Source of the DNA: Halalkalicoccus sp. CGA53
Lineage (GTDB): Archaea > Halobacteriota > Halobacteria > Halobacteriales > Halalkalicoccaceae
Length of the DNA stretch: 64,000 bases
Assembly (NCBI RefSeq): GCF_036429475.1
Contig: NZ_CP144125.1
Span: 1,240,001-1,304,000 of the forward strand
Reading direction: 5' to 3'
This document shows positions 25,661 through 34,406 of this stretch, one piece after another. Position 1 is the first letter of the stretch, and each line of letters opens with the position of its first letter. Below the pieces are notes generated by a model. It worked only from the letters and a program-made list of their open reading frames with translations, made no database searches and had not been told where the DNA came from. The translations under genes were made by a program, and so were the position numbers.

Positions 25661-26128
25661 ATGACCGACGAACCGTTCGAGGAGGTCCCGAGGCTGCGCC
25701 GGATCGCAGACTACCAGTTCGGCACCGGCGCGGGCGAGGCGCTCTTCTCCGGCGAGCTCTCGGTGACGCGCTCGTCGAGCGGTCGGCCCGTCCAGGTGAT
25801 CGCGCCCGAGGGCCGACTGGTCACCTTCGGCCAGGACGGCCGGTTCACACTCGGGATCGCCGGCGGTGAACGGCTTCGGAGCGCGCTCTCGCACCCGAGG
25901 TACAGGGTAGTCGTGAACGAGGAGTCCGAGCCGTTCGTCCGCGACGGGAAGAACGCCTTCTCGAAGTTCGTCCTCGAAACCGACCCGGAGATCCGCGGCG
26001 GCGACGAGGTGCTCGTGGTGAACGACTCCGACAGCTTGCTCGCGGTCGGGCGAGCCGAACTCGATTCGAGGGCGATCGCAGACTTCGAGACCGGGATGGC
26101 CGTGAAGGTGCGCGAGGGCGCCGACTGA
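25661..26128 (+). CDS. PUA-domain RNA-binding protein
   Basis: 155 residues. The C-terminal ~75 residues (from FVRDGKNAFSKFVLETDPEIRGGDEVLVVNDSDSLLAVGRAEL) form a PUA domain as in archaeal tRNA-guanine transglycosylases and pseudouridine synthases; the first half resembles the short C2-type lead-in seen in ArcTGT relatives (RRIADYQFGTGAGEALF). No catalytic domain is present. It precedes the NAC gene and the tRNA methyltransferase, so a tRNA- or translation-linked role is likely (inference). Promoter-like CGTTTTTCC lies about 27 bases before the ATG. Confidence 0.85.
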   Translation: MTDEPFEEVPRLRRIADYQFGTGAGEALFSGELSVTRSSSGRPVQVIAPEGRLVTFGQDGRFTLGIAGGERLRSALSHPRYRVVVNEESEPFVRDGKNAFSKFVLETDPEIRGGDEVLVVNDSDSLLAVGRAELDSRAIADFETGMAVKVREGAD

Positions 26129-26172
26129 CCGGGAGCGCCACGTTTTTCCCCCCACGTCCCGACCCCGCGAGT

Positions 26173-26547
26173 ATGTTCGGAGGAGGCGGACTCGACCCGC
26201 GGAAGATGGAACAGATGATGAAACAGATGGGGATCGACACCGAGGAGATTGAGGCGACGCGCGTCGTCATCACCACCCCCGACGGCGACCTCGTCTTCTC
26301 GGACGCCGACGTCACGAAGATCGAGGCCCAGGGCCAGGAGACCTACCAGATCGTCGGCTCGCCCGACCTCGAGGAGGGTGCGGAGGCCGCCGGCGCGGTC
26401 GATGCGGCCGAACCCGCCGAAGCCGAGATCCCCGACGCCGATATCGAGATCGTCGCGACCCGTGCCGGCGTCGGGAAGGACGAGGCGCGGAAAGCCCTCG
26501 AAGCGACCGACGGCGACCTCGCCGCGGCCATCGCGAACCTCGAGTGA
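26173..26547 (+). CDS. nac: Nascent polypeptide-associated complex protein (archaeal NAC)
   Basis: 124 residues. The N-terminal GGGLDPRKMEQMMKQMGI leads into the NAC beta-barrel (ATRVVITTPDGDLVFSDADVTKIEAQGQETYQIVG), and the last ~40 residues form a UBA domain (DIEIVATRAGVGKDEARKALEATDGDLAAAI). This is the archaeal homodimeric NAC that binds nascent chains at the ribosome exit. An acidic Ala/Glu linker separates the domains. CACGTTTTTCC lies about 27 bases before the ATG. The stop overlaps the TrmI start (GTGA). Confidence 0.95.
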   Translation: MFGGGGLDPRKMEQMMKQMGIDTEEIEATRVVITTPDGDLVFSDADVTKIEAQGQETYQIVGSPDLEEGAEAAGAVDAAEPAEAEIPDADIEIVATRAGVGKDEARKALEATDGDLAAAIANLE

Positions 26548-27266
26548 CGGCGGTCGTCCTCGTCCACGACGACCGCGAGTACCTCCGCGAGCCGGGTGCG
26601 GAGCTCCAGACGGACCTCGGCGTCCTCACCGTACCGGAGGACGTCTCCTCGGGAGACGTCCTCGAGACTCACCTCGGAGAACGGTTCACCGTTCGTCGCC
26701 TCCGCGGCCCCGACCTCTTTCACCACTTCGAGCGCACCGGTGCGCCGATGCTGCCCCGCGATATCGGCCTCGTGATCGGCGAGACCGGCGTCGCCGCCGG
26801 CGACCGAGTGCTCGACTGCGGCACCGGTACGGGGGTGCTCGCGAGCTACATGGGCAGGCTCGGCGCCGAGGTCACCAGCTACGAACGCGATCCGGAGTTC
26901 GCGGAGGTCGCCCGCGAGAACGTCGCGCTCGCCGGGGTCTCCGACCGGGTCGAGGTGCGATCGGGTGACCTGCTCGACGAGATCGACGACCTCTCGGGGT
27001 TCGACGTGCTCACGCTCGATACCGGCGACGCTCCCGAGATCGTCGCACACGCCGACTCGCTGCTCCTCCCCGGAGGATTTCTCGCCGTCTACTCCCCGTT
27101 CGTCGAGAGCACCCGCGAGGTCGTCGAGGCCGCCCGCGAGACGCTCTCGGAGGTCCGGACCGTCGAGACGATCCAGCGCGAACTCGACGTGGACGGGAGG
27201 GGAACGCGACCGAGCACCGCGCCGGTCGGCCACACCGGCTACCTCACGATCGCTCGCCGGGCGTAG
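26544..27266 (+). CDS. trmI: tRNA (adenine-N1)-methyltransferase TrmI-like
   Basis: 240 residues, GTG start overlapping the NAC stop. An N-terminal beta domain is followed by a Rossmann SAM-binding fold: motif I RVLDCGTGTGVLASYMG (about residue 93), the acidic motif II end in TSYERDPEFAEVARENV, and motif IV DVLTLDTGDAPEIV. The upstream segment LRRLRGPDLFHHFERTGAPMLPRDIGLVI-type lead-in fits TrmI. It should methylate N1 of A57/A58 in tRNA. The 3' end overlaps the convergent gene at 27244 by 23 bases. Confidence 0.9.
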   Translation: MTAVVLVHDDREYLREPGAELQTDLGVLTVPEDVSSGDVLETHLGERFTVRRLRGPDLFHHFERTGAPMLPRDIGLVIGETGVAAGDRVLDCGTGTGVLASYMGRLGAEVTSYERDPEFAEVARENVALAGVSDRVEVRSGDLLDEIDDLSGFDVLTLDTGDAPEIVAHADSLLLPGGFLAVYSPFVESTREVVEAARETLSEVRTVETIQRELDVDGRGTRPSTAPVGHTGYLTIARRA

Positions 27267-27846
27267 CCGCCTCCACGAGCAGCGAGCGCAGTTCCTTCCG
27301 GTAGCCCGCGTGCTCGCGGTCCAGCCCGTCGTCCCGGACCGAGAGGACGTCCGCGAGCGAGATAGCGGGATAACCCCCACCGGCGACGTGGTAGCCCGCG
27401 TCCGCCCAGACCGCGACGAGCCCCTCCATCGGCACCCGCCGTCCATCGGCCGGGATCACCGCGCCGTAGGTGAGGAGTTCCACCTCGCGCCCACCGAGCG
27501 ACGTCGTTCGCGTCGACCGGCGCCTCACGTCCTCGAAGCCGTTGTCGGTCATCGTCTCGCGTATCGCGTCGTCGACCCGCGAGACGACCAGTCGGGTGAG
27601 CAGGCCGCTCTCACCCGGGTCGCGGTCGGCGAACGAGACGCGTGTCGCGACGTAAAAGCGCCAGAGCCGGTCGATCCCCGTCGCCTCCTCCACCCGCTCG
27701 CGCAGCGTGCGGTCCTCGTAGAGCTCGGTCCGGGCCTCGACGTGCACGCCGAGGAGTCTGACGACGGTCTCCTCGACCGTCTCGACGTGGTGCCACCCCT
27801 CGCGAACCCGGTCGGGGACGCGGGCGACCTCCGAGGCCTGTGCCAT
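27244..27846 (-). CDS. Conserved haloarchaeal protein of unknown function
   Basis: 200 residues, no signal peptide or membrane helix. Regular acidic composition and a TATA box (27872-27877) 28 bases upstream support it as a real gene. The sequence alternates helical and beta segments (REGWHHVETVEETVVRLLGVHVEARTELYED; VRRRSTRTTSLGGREVELLTYGAVI) and I do not recognise a catalytic motif. Its last 23 bases overlap the 3' end of trmI in antisense. Confidence 0.65.
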   Translation of the reverse strand: MAQASEVARVPDRVREGWHHVETVEETVVRLLGVHVEARTELYEDRTLRERVEEATGIDRLWRFYVATRVSFADRDPGESGLLTRLVVSRVDDAIRETMTDNGFEDVRRRSTRTTSLGGREVELLTYGAVIPADGRRVPMEGLVAVWADAGYHVAGGGYPAISLADVLSVRDDGLDREHAGYRKELRSLLVEAATPGERS

Positions 27847-27868
27847 CCTCCTACCAATCGTCTGCCAG

Positions 27869-27880
27869 CGGCATATACTG
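27869..27880 (-). promoter_or_regulatory. TATA box of the 27244-27846 gene
   Basis: Minus strand reads CAGTATATGCCG; the core is about 28 bases before the ATG at 27846. Confidence 0.6.
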
Positions 27881-27946
27881 TCGGCCGTCGGTCACCGGCG
27901 GGGTCCCGACCCCAACCACTAAGACAGCGGACACGAAACCCCGGCC

Positions 27947-28843
27947 GTGGAGAGACGTACGGCGACGTCGCTGGTCCTCGCGGTCTGCTGTGTCTTCGCG
28001 GTCGGCCTCGCCGCGGCCACCCTCACAGACACCAGTGCCACACAGCCCGGCGTTCCCGGGGGAGACAACGAGAGCGGTGGCATCCTCGCCCCGCCGGCGG
28101 GCGAGGATGCCACGGGCGCGGCGGACGAGGTCGACGTTCCGTACCTCTCGGAGATCCTGCTCGTCCTCGGGGTGCTCGCCGCGGTCGGCCTGCTGTATTA
28201 CCTCTATCACGACTGGCGGGCGGCGTTCGGGTTCGTGCTCGCGCTGCTCGTGATTCTCGCGCTCGTCTACCTGTTCTTCCAGCTGGTCGGCCCGCCCGAG
28301 TTCCCCGGAGGGGCGATGGACGAGCCACGGGAGCCGCCGGACGTTCGGGAGGGAGCCGGCGGCGAGGACGACGGCGCCGTTCCGCCCGTCTCGACCCCGA
28401 CACTCCTGCTCGTCGGGCTCCTCGCGCTGGCGCTCGTCGGCACCGCGCTGGCGTTGTTCGGACGGGTCGGAGACCGCACCGAGAACGAGGTCGTCGCCGC
28501 GGAGGCCGAGGGCGACCGGCGGAGCGCCGAGGCGGCCGCGATCGGCGGGGCGGCCGGCCGGGCCGCCGACCGGATCGAGGAGCGAGAGACGTTCGACAAC
28601 GAGGTCTACCGCGCCTGGCGGGAGATGGTCGGTCCGCTCGAGGTACCGAACCCGGAGACGACGACGCCCGGCGAGTTCGAGGCGGCCGCCGTCGAGGCAG
28701 GTGTCGAGCGAGGTGACGCCGCCGCGCTCACCGCGCTGTTCGAGGAGGTCCGCTACGGCGGCCGGGAGGCCTCGGGCGAGCGCGAGCGCCGAGCGGTCGA
28801 GACGCTGCGGCGGATCGAAACACGGTACGGGGCCGAGTCGTGA
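27947..28843 (+). CDS. Membrane protein with C-terminal DUF4129-like domain
   Basis: 298 residues, GTG start. Hydrophobic segments: one near the N-terminus (about 8-26, signal-like), two between about 68 and 115 (ILLVLGVLAAVGLLYYLY; FVLALLVILALVYLFF), and one at about 150-172. The cytoplasmic C-terminus (about 195-298) has FDNEVYRAWREMVGPLEVPNPETTTPGEFE, the DUF4129 pattern. In haloarchaea this gene heads a cluster with DUF58 and small membrane proteins, often with a MoxR ATPase; here no moxR is visible. Overlaps the next gene by four bases (GTGA). Confidence 0.82.
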   Translation: MERRTATSLVLAVCCVFAVGLAAATLTDTSATQPGVPGGDNESGGILAPPAGEDATGAADEVDVPYLSEILLVLGVLAAVGLLYYLYHDWRAAFGFVLALLVILALVYLFFQLVGPPEFPGGAMDEPREPPDVREGAGGEDDGAVPPVSTPTLLLVGLLALALVGTALALFGRVGDRTENEVVAAEAEGDRRSAEAAAIGGAAGRAADRIEERETFDNEVYRAWREMVGPLEVPNPETTTPGEFEAAAVEAGVERGDAAALTALFEEVRYGGREASGERERRAVETLRRIETRYGAES

Positions 28844-30738
28844 ACGGTCGACGGCTCTGGCTTCTCGTGGGCCTGCTGGCGTTCGTGCTGGGGACCGCGG
28901 TGTGGGCGTTTCCGGGGCTCGTCGCGCTCTCGATGGACGAGGCGGTGCTGGTGCTCGTCGGCCTGCTCGCGCTCGCGCTCGCGGTCGGCCAGGTCAGGAA
29001 ACGACGGGGGTCGCGGATACGGACCGTCCGGACGCCCGACCCCGAACGCCCGCTCCCGACGGGGACCCCCGGCGAGGGGACGGATCGGACGATCAGACTG
29101 CTTCGTGACGGGCGCAGGGTCCCCCACCAGCAGCGAACGGAGCTGCGCTCGCGGATCGAGGAGGCGCTCGTCGGTGCGCTCTCTGTCTATCGGGGACGAC
29201 CGGACGCCCGACGGGCGGTCGAGGAGGGGTCTTGGACCGAGGACGGGGCGGTCGCGGCGTACGCGGCGGGCGAGTCGCCGCCGACCGATCCGCTCGGACT
29301 CGTCCGTGGGCTCGTGGGTGAGTCGCGCTCGTCACGCGCGCTCAGGCGGACCGTCGACGCGCTCGCCGCCGTGAAGGAGGGCGAGGGAGAGCCGGTCCCC
29401 GTCGGCGACGAACCGGAGCGGCGCCCGCCGGTCCGACGCGCGCTCGACACCGACGAGAACGGGGTCGCCGCACGCAGACGGACCGACCGCTGGAGCGGCG
29501 TCGGGGCCCTCGCGCTCTCGGGGATTGGCCTCGGCGTGCTCGTCCGCTCGCCCGCGGTGGTCCTCGCGGGTGCGGTCGGCGTCGGCTACGCGGCGTACGC
29601 CGCCGCCGGCTCCGAACCGCCGGTCGACCTCTCGATCGAACGTCGGGTGAGCGCCGAGCGACCGGACCGGGACGAGACGGTGACCGTCGAAACGACCGTG
29701 ACGAACGGGGCGGATCGGACGCTCTTCGACCTCCGGTTTCTCGACGGCGTGCCGGAGACGCTCGCGATCGCCGAGGGCTCGCCACGGGTCGGGGCGACGC
29801 TCCGGCCCGGCGAGTCGGTGACGGTGGAGTACACGCTCACCGCGGAGCGTGGCGTCCACTCGTTCCCGCCCGCGACGGCGCTCGTCCGGTCGCTCTCGGG
29901 GAGCGTGGAACTGGAGTGCGTGCTCGTCGCGGAGACGACGCTCGTCTGTACGCCGCCGCTCCGACCGACCGTCTCGCCGGTCCCGCTCCGAGCGGGGGCG
30001 ACCCGGTTCGCGGGGCAGGTCGGAACCGATCGAAGCGGCGAGGGCGTCGAGTTCTACGCCACCCGGGAGTACCGCCCCGGCGACCCGCTCTCGCGGATCG
30101 ACTGGAACCGGAAGGCGCGCACGGGGGAGCTCTCGACGCTCGAGTTCCGGGAGGAGCGCGCGGCGAGCGTCGTCGTGGTCGTCGACTCCAGGAAGGGCTC
30201 GTTTCGCGCGCCCGATCCCGACGACGAGAGCGCGGTCTCCCGCTCGATCGACGCCGCGGGGGCGATGGTCGCCCGGCTGCTCGACGACGGAAACCGGGTC
30301 GGTCTCGCCTCGCTCCACCCCGACCCCTGCTGGCTCGCGCCGAGCGCCCACCGCGACCAGCGGGTCCACGCCGCGGAGCTGCTCGCGACACACCCGTCGT
30401 TCGATCCGGTCCCGCCGGAGGGGCGCTTTCTCTCCTGGCGGTGGCGGCGGCGCTTCCTCCGCAGGCTCCCGGGCGACGCCCAACTGCTCGTCTGCAGCCC
30501 GCTGCTCGACGACCGGATCGTGAGTCTGCTGCGGACGCTCGAGGCGACCGGTCACCCGGTAACGGTCGTCAGTCCCGATCCCACGACCGACAGCTCGACC
30601 GGCGAGCGCCTCGTCCGGATCGAACGCGCGCTCAGGCTCACCGGGCTCCGCGAGGCGGGCGTCCGGGTGATCGACTGGCCCTGGGAGGAGGGGATCGACC
30701 TGCCGCTCGAACGGGCCCGGACGGGGTGGCGGCGATGA
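28840..30738 (+). CDS. DUF58 protein fused to an N-terminal membrane/helical region
   Basis: 632 residues, GTG start overlapping the previous stop. Residues 1-52 hold two membrane helices; about 80-200 form a soluble helical region (RTELRSRIEEALVGALSVYRGRPDARRAVEEGSW). From about 205 (RRRTDRWSGVGALALSG) comes a second helix pair, a beta-rich CARF-like/Ig-type part (SIERRVSAERPDRDETVTVETTVTN), and the DUF58 signature EFYATREYRPGDPLSRIDWN (about 404-423) followed by a VWA-like VVVVVDSRKGSF. The N-terminal part is a separate gene in relatives I recall, so this looks like a fusion. Likely a MoxR-type assembly or stress factor at the membrane. Confidence 0.82.
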   Translation: MNGRRLWLLVGLLAFVLGTAVWAFPGLVALSMDEAVLVLVGLLALALAVGQVRKRRGSRIRTVRTPDPERPLPTGTPGEGTDRTIRLLRDGRRVPHQQRTELRSRIEEALVGALSVYRGRPDARRAVEEGSWTEDGAVAAYAAGESPPTDPLGLVRGLVGESRSSRALRRTVDALAAVKEGEGEPVPVGDEPERRPPVRRALDTDENGVAARRRTDRWSGVGALALSGIGLGVLVRSPAVVLAGAVGVGYAAYAAAGSEPPVDLSIERRVSAERPDRDETVTVETTVTNGADRTLFDLRFLDGVPETLAIAEGSPRVGATLRPGESVTVEYTLTAERGVHSFPPATALVRSLSGSVELECVLVAETTLVCTPPLRPTVSPVPLRAGATRFAGQVGTDRSGEGVEFYATREYRPGDPLSRIDWNRKARTGELSTLEFREERAASVVVVVDSRKGSFRAPDPDDESAVSRSIDAAGAMVARLLDDGNRVGLASLHPDPCWLAPSAHRDQRVHAAELLATHPSFDPVPPEGRFLSWRWRRRFLRRLPGDAQLLVCSPLLDDRIVSLLRTLEATGHPVTVVSPDPTTDSSTGERLVRIERALRLTGLREAGVRVIDWPWEEGIDLPLERARTGWRR

Positions 30739-31244
30739 GCGTCGAGCGAGCGAGAGAGATCGACCGCTCGCCAACGCGCGTCGGCAGTGCGCTCGCGCTC
30801 TCGGCCGGCGCGCTCGCGCTCGCGCCCGGTGCGAGCACGGTCGGTGCGGGCGTCCTCGTCGGCGCGCTCGGCCTCCTCTCGCTCCTGAACGGCCTCCTCT
30901 TCGCCCGCCGCGGGCTCGTCACACTCGGGAGCACACTCCTCGTCGCGGGCGTGCTGGTCGCCGGCGTCGAGGGCGCATCCACGCTCCTCGTACTCTGGGG
31001 GGTCGTCGCAGGTGTCTTCGCCTGGGACGTCGGCCAGAACGCGCTCTGTCTGGGCGAGCAGCTCGGCCACGAGGCGGAGACCGTCCGGGCCGAACTCCTC
31101 CACGCCGGGTCGAGCGCGGCGGTCGGGCTCGGGACGGCGGCTCTCGGCTACGGGGTCTACCTCGTGGGCACCGGCGGACGACCCGTGGCGGCGGTGGTCC
31201 TCCTGCTGTTCGCCGCAGCCGTGCTCGTCGCCGCGCTCTCCTGA
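30735..31244 (+). CDS. Polytopic membrane protein of the DUF4129/DUF58 cluster
   Basis: 169 residues from the ATG at 30735, overlapping the DUF58 stop (ATGA). Five hydrophobic stretches can be seen (about 20-36, 40-55, 60-75, 79-100, and two near the C-terminus), with short polar loops and a charged N-terminus (SVERAREIDRSPTR). The position as the third gene of the operon matches the small membrane proteins usually found with haloarchaeal DUF58 genes. Function unknown. A 130-base gap with a fresh TATA box separates it from the AI-2E transporter. Confidence 0.75.
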   Translation: MSVERAREIDRSPTRVGSALALSAGALALAPGASTVGAGVLVGALGLLSLLNGLLFARRGLVTLGSTLLVAGVLVAGVEGASTLLVLWGVVAGVFAWDVGQNALCLGEQLGHEAETVRAELLHAGSSAAVGLGTAALGYGVYLVGTGGRPVAAVVLLLFAAAVLVAALS

Positions 31245-31341
31245 CGAGGTCGGCCGCACCCGTTTGCCGGCGGTCACCGACACCTGCTTGCGATCACCGG
31301 TGAGGGACGACGACCGGCCTCGTGTGCAGACGGAATTCTCC

Positions 31342-31352
31342 CACGTTATACA
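31342..31352 (+). promoter_or_regulatory. TATA box of the AI-2E transporter gene
   Basis: CACGTTATACA, core at 31345-31350, about 28 bases before the ATG at 31376. This spacing decides for that ATG over the GTG-initiated extension at 31322. Confidence 0.6.
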
Positions 31353-31375
31353 GCTCGGTGGCGTATGCACTGCCC

Positions 31376-32410
31376 ATGAGTTACCGACCCGCCGCGGCAC
31401 CGACCTCGGAACGGAGAGTCCTCGCGATCCTCGCGCTCGCGAGCTGTGCGCTCGCGCTGTTCGTCGCGCTGCCTTACCTCCAGTATATCCTCCTCGGGGG
31501 CGTCCTCGCCTACGTCCTCGCTCCCGCACAGCGAACGCTCGCGCCCGTATTCGGCCGGACGGGCGCTGCGCTCTCGCTGCTCTCGACCGCCGTCGTCCTC
31601 CTGATCCTGCCGGTGCTCTACGTGCTCTCGATCGCCGTCCGTCAGGCCTCGGGACTCGCCACGACCGCCCAACGAGAGGGGTGGAGCGCCGCGGGAATCG
31701 AGCGCGAACTCCAGGCGATCGGCGGCGGCTTCGACGTCGATCAGGCGATCGCGACCTACGAGACCCACCAGACCGAGATCGACGGCGGCGTCCAGGGCGT
31801 GCTGAGCGGCGCGGCCGGGTTCGTCGGCGGGGTTCCCTCGATCCTGATCGGGCTCACCGTGACGGCGTTCGTCCTCTTCTCGCTGCTGCGCGACGGCGAC
31901 CGACTGGCCGCCTGGCTCCTGCAGGTCGCCCCGATGCGCGAGACATATCGAGATGAGCTGTTCACCGAACTCGACCGGCTCATGTGGGCGTCGGTCGTCG
32001 GCAACGTCGTGGTCGCGGCGATCCAGGCGGTGCTCCTCGGCGCCGGGCTCTACCTGCTCGACGTCCCCGGGGTGGTCCTCCTCACCGTCGCGACGTTCGT
32101 CCTCGCGCTGTTGCCTCTGGTCGGCGCGTTCGCGGTCTGGGTGCCGGTGTCGATCTACCTCCTAGTGCTCGGCCGACCGGGTGCCGCCGCGATCCTCGCG
32201 GTCTACGGCGCGATCGTGAGCGCCTCGGACCTCTACCTGCGACCAGCGATCATCGGCAAGAGCGGCACGCTCAGCTCGGGAGTCATCGTCGTCGGGATCT
32301 TCGGCGGCGTCGCCGTCTTCGGTGCCGTGGGCCTGTTCGTCGGCCCCGTGATCATCGGGAGCGTGAAAGTGGTCTTGGAACTGTTCTCCCGGACGACGCC
32401 CCACGCGTAG
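31376..32410 (+). CDS. AI-2E family transporter
   Basis: 344 residues. About eight membrane helices in the family's usual arrangement: two at the N-terminus, one after a short loop (about 65-90), a soluble helical region (about 95-150), then a run of helices to the C-terminus. Typical segments include PYLQYILLGGVLAYVLAP, the central LFSLLRDGDRL, MWASVVGNVVVAAIQA and GPVIIGSVKVVLELF at the end. The family includes TqsA and sodium/proton antiporters; substrate here unknown. Confidence 0.88.
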   Translation: MSYRPAAAPTSERRVLAILALASCALALFVALPYLQYILLGGVLAYVLAPAQRTLAPVFGRTGAALSLLSTAVVLLILPVLYVLSIAVRQASGLATTAQREGWSAAGIERELQAIGGGFDVDQAIATYETHQTEIDGGVQGVLSGAAGFVGGVPSILIGLTVTAFVLFSLLRDGDRLAAWLLQVAPMRETYRDELFTELDRLMWASVVGNVVVAAIQAVLLGAGLYLLDVPGVVLLTVATFVLALLPLVGAFAVWVPVSIYLLVLGRPGAAAILAVYGAIVSASDLYLRPAIIGKSGTLSSGVIVVGIFGGVAVFGAVGLFVGPVIIGSVKVVLELFSRTTPHA

Positions 32411-32483
32411 CCCGATACGGGAGACGGTCGCCGGACCGGTCAGGTTTCGAAACTGTAAACAAACCGATCACGTGCTGCCCGGT

Positions 32484-33126
32484 ATGGTCCACCCCCGCCT
32501 GTGGTCGTCCTTCGCGAAGTCGGCGCCCGGGTCCAGTTTCTTCGCCGGGTTCGCCGTCGTCCTCTGCTTCGCGGCCGCGCTCGCCGCCGGCGTCTGGTAC
32601 GTCGGCGAACTGCTCGTCGCGAGCACCGACGCCACCGTGACGGTCGACCGACCCGGATTCGGGGAGGAAGAGCGCGACGCGGGCGACCTGCTCCGGGAGG
32701 AGGCGCAGTCGTACGCCGGCTGGGCGTTCTTCGTCCCGTTCGTGGTCTGGTTCTCCCTCGACGGCCTGGTCCACCTCGTTGCCCGGTCCGTACACGGCGA
32801 GGGCGGGTTCGCCGAGACGCTCGCGGTCGTCGGATGGGCGTTCGTCCCCGAGTCCCTCCGTCTCGGAGCCGGCCTCGTCGCCGTCCGGTCGGCCGCCTCT
32901 CGGATCGATCCCGACGCCCCGATCGAGTCGTTCTCGGAGACGTTCGTCGCGGCGCTCACGTCGTTCGACGCGCCGCTGCTCGCGGTCGGGGTGGTCGTCC
33001 TCCTCTGCCAGCGGGCGATCCTCACGGCGGGGCTAGAGGAGACCCACGACCTCCCCACGCTGACGGCCGCACTCGCCGTGGGGGCTCCCGCTCCTGCTCT
33101 GGGGGCTGCTCACGCTCCTCGCGTGA
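32484..33126 (+). CDS. Yip1-like membrane protein with a frameshift near its 3' end
   Basis: About 214 residues when corrected. The start is the ATG at 32484 (TATA-like CTGTAAAC about 27 bases upstream), not the GTG at 32472. Membrane helices near 17-37, 75-95, 105-125, 155-175 and the C-terminus, with an extracytoplasmic loop at 40-70, fit the Yip1/DUF1282 family. At about 33079-33084 a run of five Gs shifts the frame. With four Gs the protein would end GLPLLLWGLLTLLA and stop at 33126, five bases before the convergent MgtE gene. Uncorrected, translation runs to 33245 inside that gene. A one-base insertion or sequencing error is the simple explanation. Confidence 0.72.
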
Positions 33127-33130
33127 GGGA

Positions 33131-33709
33131 TCAGAACCCGAGCACGAGCGCCGAGACGCCGATGAAGATCACCATACCGAAGACGTCGACGACGTTCGTG
33201 ACGATCGGGATGGTCATGTCGTCAGGGTCGATTCCGAGCCTGTAGGAGGCGTAGGTCGTCGCGAAGCTGAAGAACACCGCGAGGACGGCGACGGACATCC
33301 CGCTCACGAGCGAGATGACGAGCAGCGTCGCGAACGGAAGCGGCGAGCCGATGAGGATTCCGAGGAGGTAGGCACCGATCGCCAGCGCGGTGAAGATGGT
33401 CGCCGCGAGCGCGAGGATCGCCCCGACGTTCGCCCAGAGCGTTCTGTCCCTGGGACTGAGATCGGTCATCCCGAGGTGAAACCGCGTCGAAAGTCGAGAG
33501 GAGAGGATCGCCCCGAGGTTACCGCCCGTCCCGATCATCGTCGGCACCATCACCGCGAGGATGCCGTACTGGTTGAGCATCTCCTCGGCGTCCTCCAGGG
33601 TGATCCCGGCGAAGAGCACGATCAGCGAGAGGACGATGAGGAGGGGAAACATGTTCCCCACGATCGTCTTCCAGTTCCACGTCCCGAGCGATCCCTGCGG
33701 GACGGCCAT
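33131..33709 (-). CDS. MgtE-type membrane domain protein (second of a pair)
   Basis: 192 residues, about five membrane helices, consisting only of the MgtE transport domain. Signature region: VPTMIGTGGNLGAILSSRLSTRFHLG (residues about 53-78) and DPDDMTIPIVTNVVDVFGMVIF near the end, which correspond to the ion-path segments of MgtE. No N-terminal or CBS gating domains. Its ATG overlaps the stop of the partner gene by one base, so the two half-size proteins probably assemble into one magnesium/divalent-cation channel (inference from pairing). Confidence 0.88.
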   Translation of the reverse strand: MAVPQGSLGTWNWKTIVGNMFPLLIVLSLIVLFAGITLEDAEEMLNQYGILAVMVPTMIGTGGNLGAILSSRLSTRFHLGMTDLSPRDRTLWANVGAILALAATIFTALAIGAYLLGILIGSPLPFATLLVISLVSGMSVAVLAVFFSFATTYASYRLGIDPDDMTIPIVTNVVDVFGMVIFIGVSALVLGF

Positions 33710-34278
33710 CAGGCGAGCACCTCCACGAGGCCCACGGAGAAGAGCAGAAAGAGCATCCCGAAGACGTCACCGACCGTGGTGACGATCGGCCCGACGAGGT
33801 TGTCGGGGTCGTAGCCGTGTTTGTAGCCCACGAAGATGAGTCCGAGAAGGACGGAGATCATGACGACCGACGTCAGCACGCCGGCGATCAGCATGATGCC
33901 GACGAGTTCGTAGAGCGCGGCGACCTGCCAGCCCATGAGGAGGAGCGCGAGCCATGTGATCACCCCGATCACGAGCGAGATGCCGATCCCGTTGATGAAC
34001 GAGGCCACCACCGCGTTCAGGAGGCGTTCGTCGCGCTGGAAGCGGGGTTCGATCAACCCCTGGTGGAGCCCGCTCGAGATCCGGCCACCCAGCGCGCCGT
34101 AGACGTTGCCGCGCGTGGCGAGGAAGACCGGCACCATCACGAGCAGGCCGGGAAACCGCCTGACGCTCTCGACCATCCCCTCGAGGACGAGTCCGGAGAA
34201 GAGGCCACCGCAGAGTGCGACGACGAGGACGGGAAGCGCCTCGCGGTATATCGACCGGAAGTCGTCCCACGCGCTCAT
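33709..34278 (-). CDS. MgtE-type membrane domain protein (first of a pair)
   Basis: 189 residues from the ATG at 34278; a longer frame runs into the divergent promoter. About five helices with MgtE segments VPVFLATRGNVYGALGGRISSGLHQG and DPDNLVGPIVTTVGDVFGMLFLLF. It lacks the soluble regulatory domains of bacterial MgtE. A TATA-like GGTTTAACC (34302-34310) is 27 bases upstream. The divergent neighbour has PhoU and TrkA_C domains and may provide the missing regulation. Confidence 0.88.
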   Translation of the reverse strand: MSAWDDFRSIYREALPVLVVALCGGLFSGLVLEGMVESVRRFPGLLVMVPVFLATRGNVYGALGGRISSGLHQGLIEPRFQRDERLLNAVVASFINGIGISLVIGVITWLALLLMGWQVAALYELVGIMLIAGVLTSVVMISVLLGLIFVGYKHGYDPDNLVGPIVTTVGDVFGMLFLLFSVGLVEVLA

Positions 34279-34299
34279 TGTGGGTGCGTCGTTCAATGT

Positions 34300-34311
34300 G
34301 CGGTTAAACCT
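34300..34311 (-). promoter_or_regulatory. TATA-like box of the MgtE pair
   Basis: Minus strand reads GGTTTAACCG, centred about 27 bases before the ATG at 34278. Confidence 0.5.
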
Positions 34312-34406
34312 AACGAGATGAGCCGACACGCATCGACGGGTTCCGACGGCAACACTCGTCGACGACGGCGGGAAACCTTTTTCCGTGATACACGGAGCAG
34401 TAGGGT

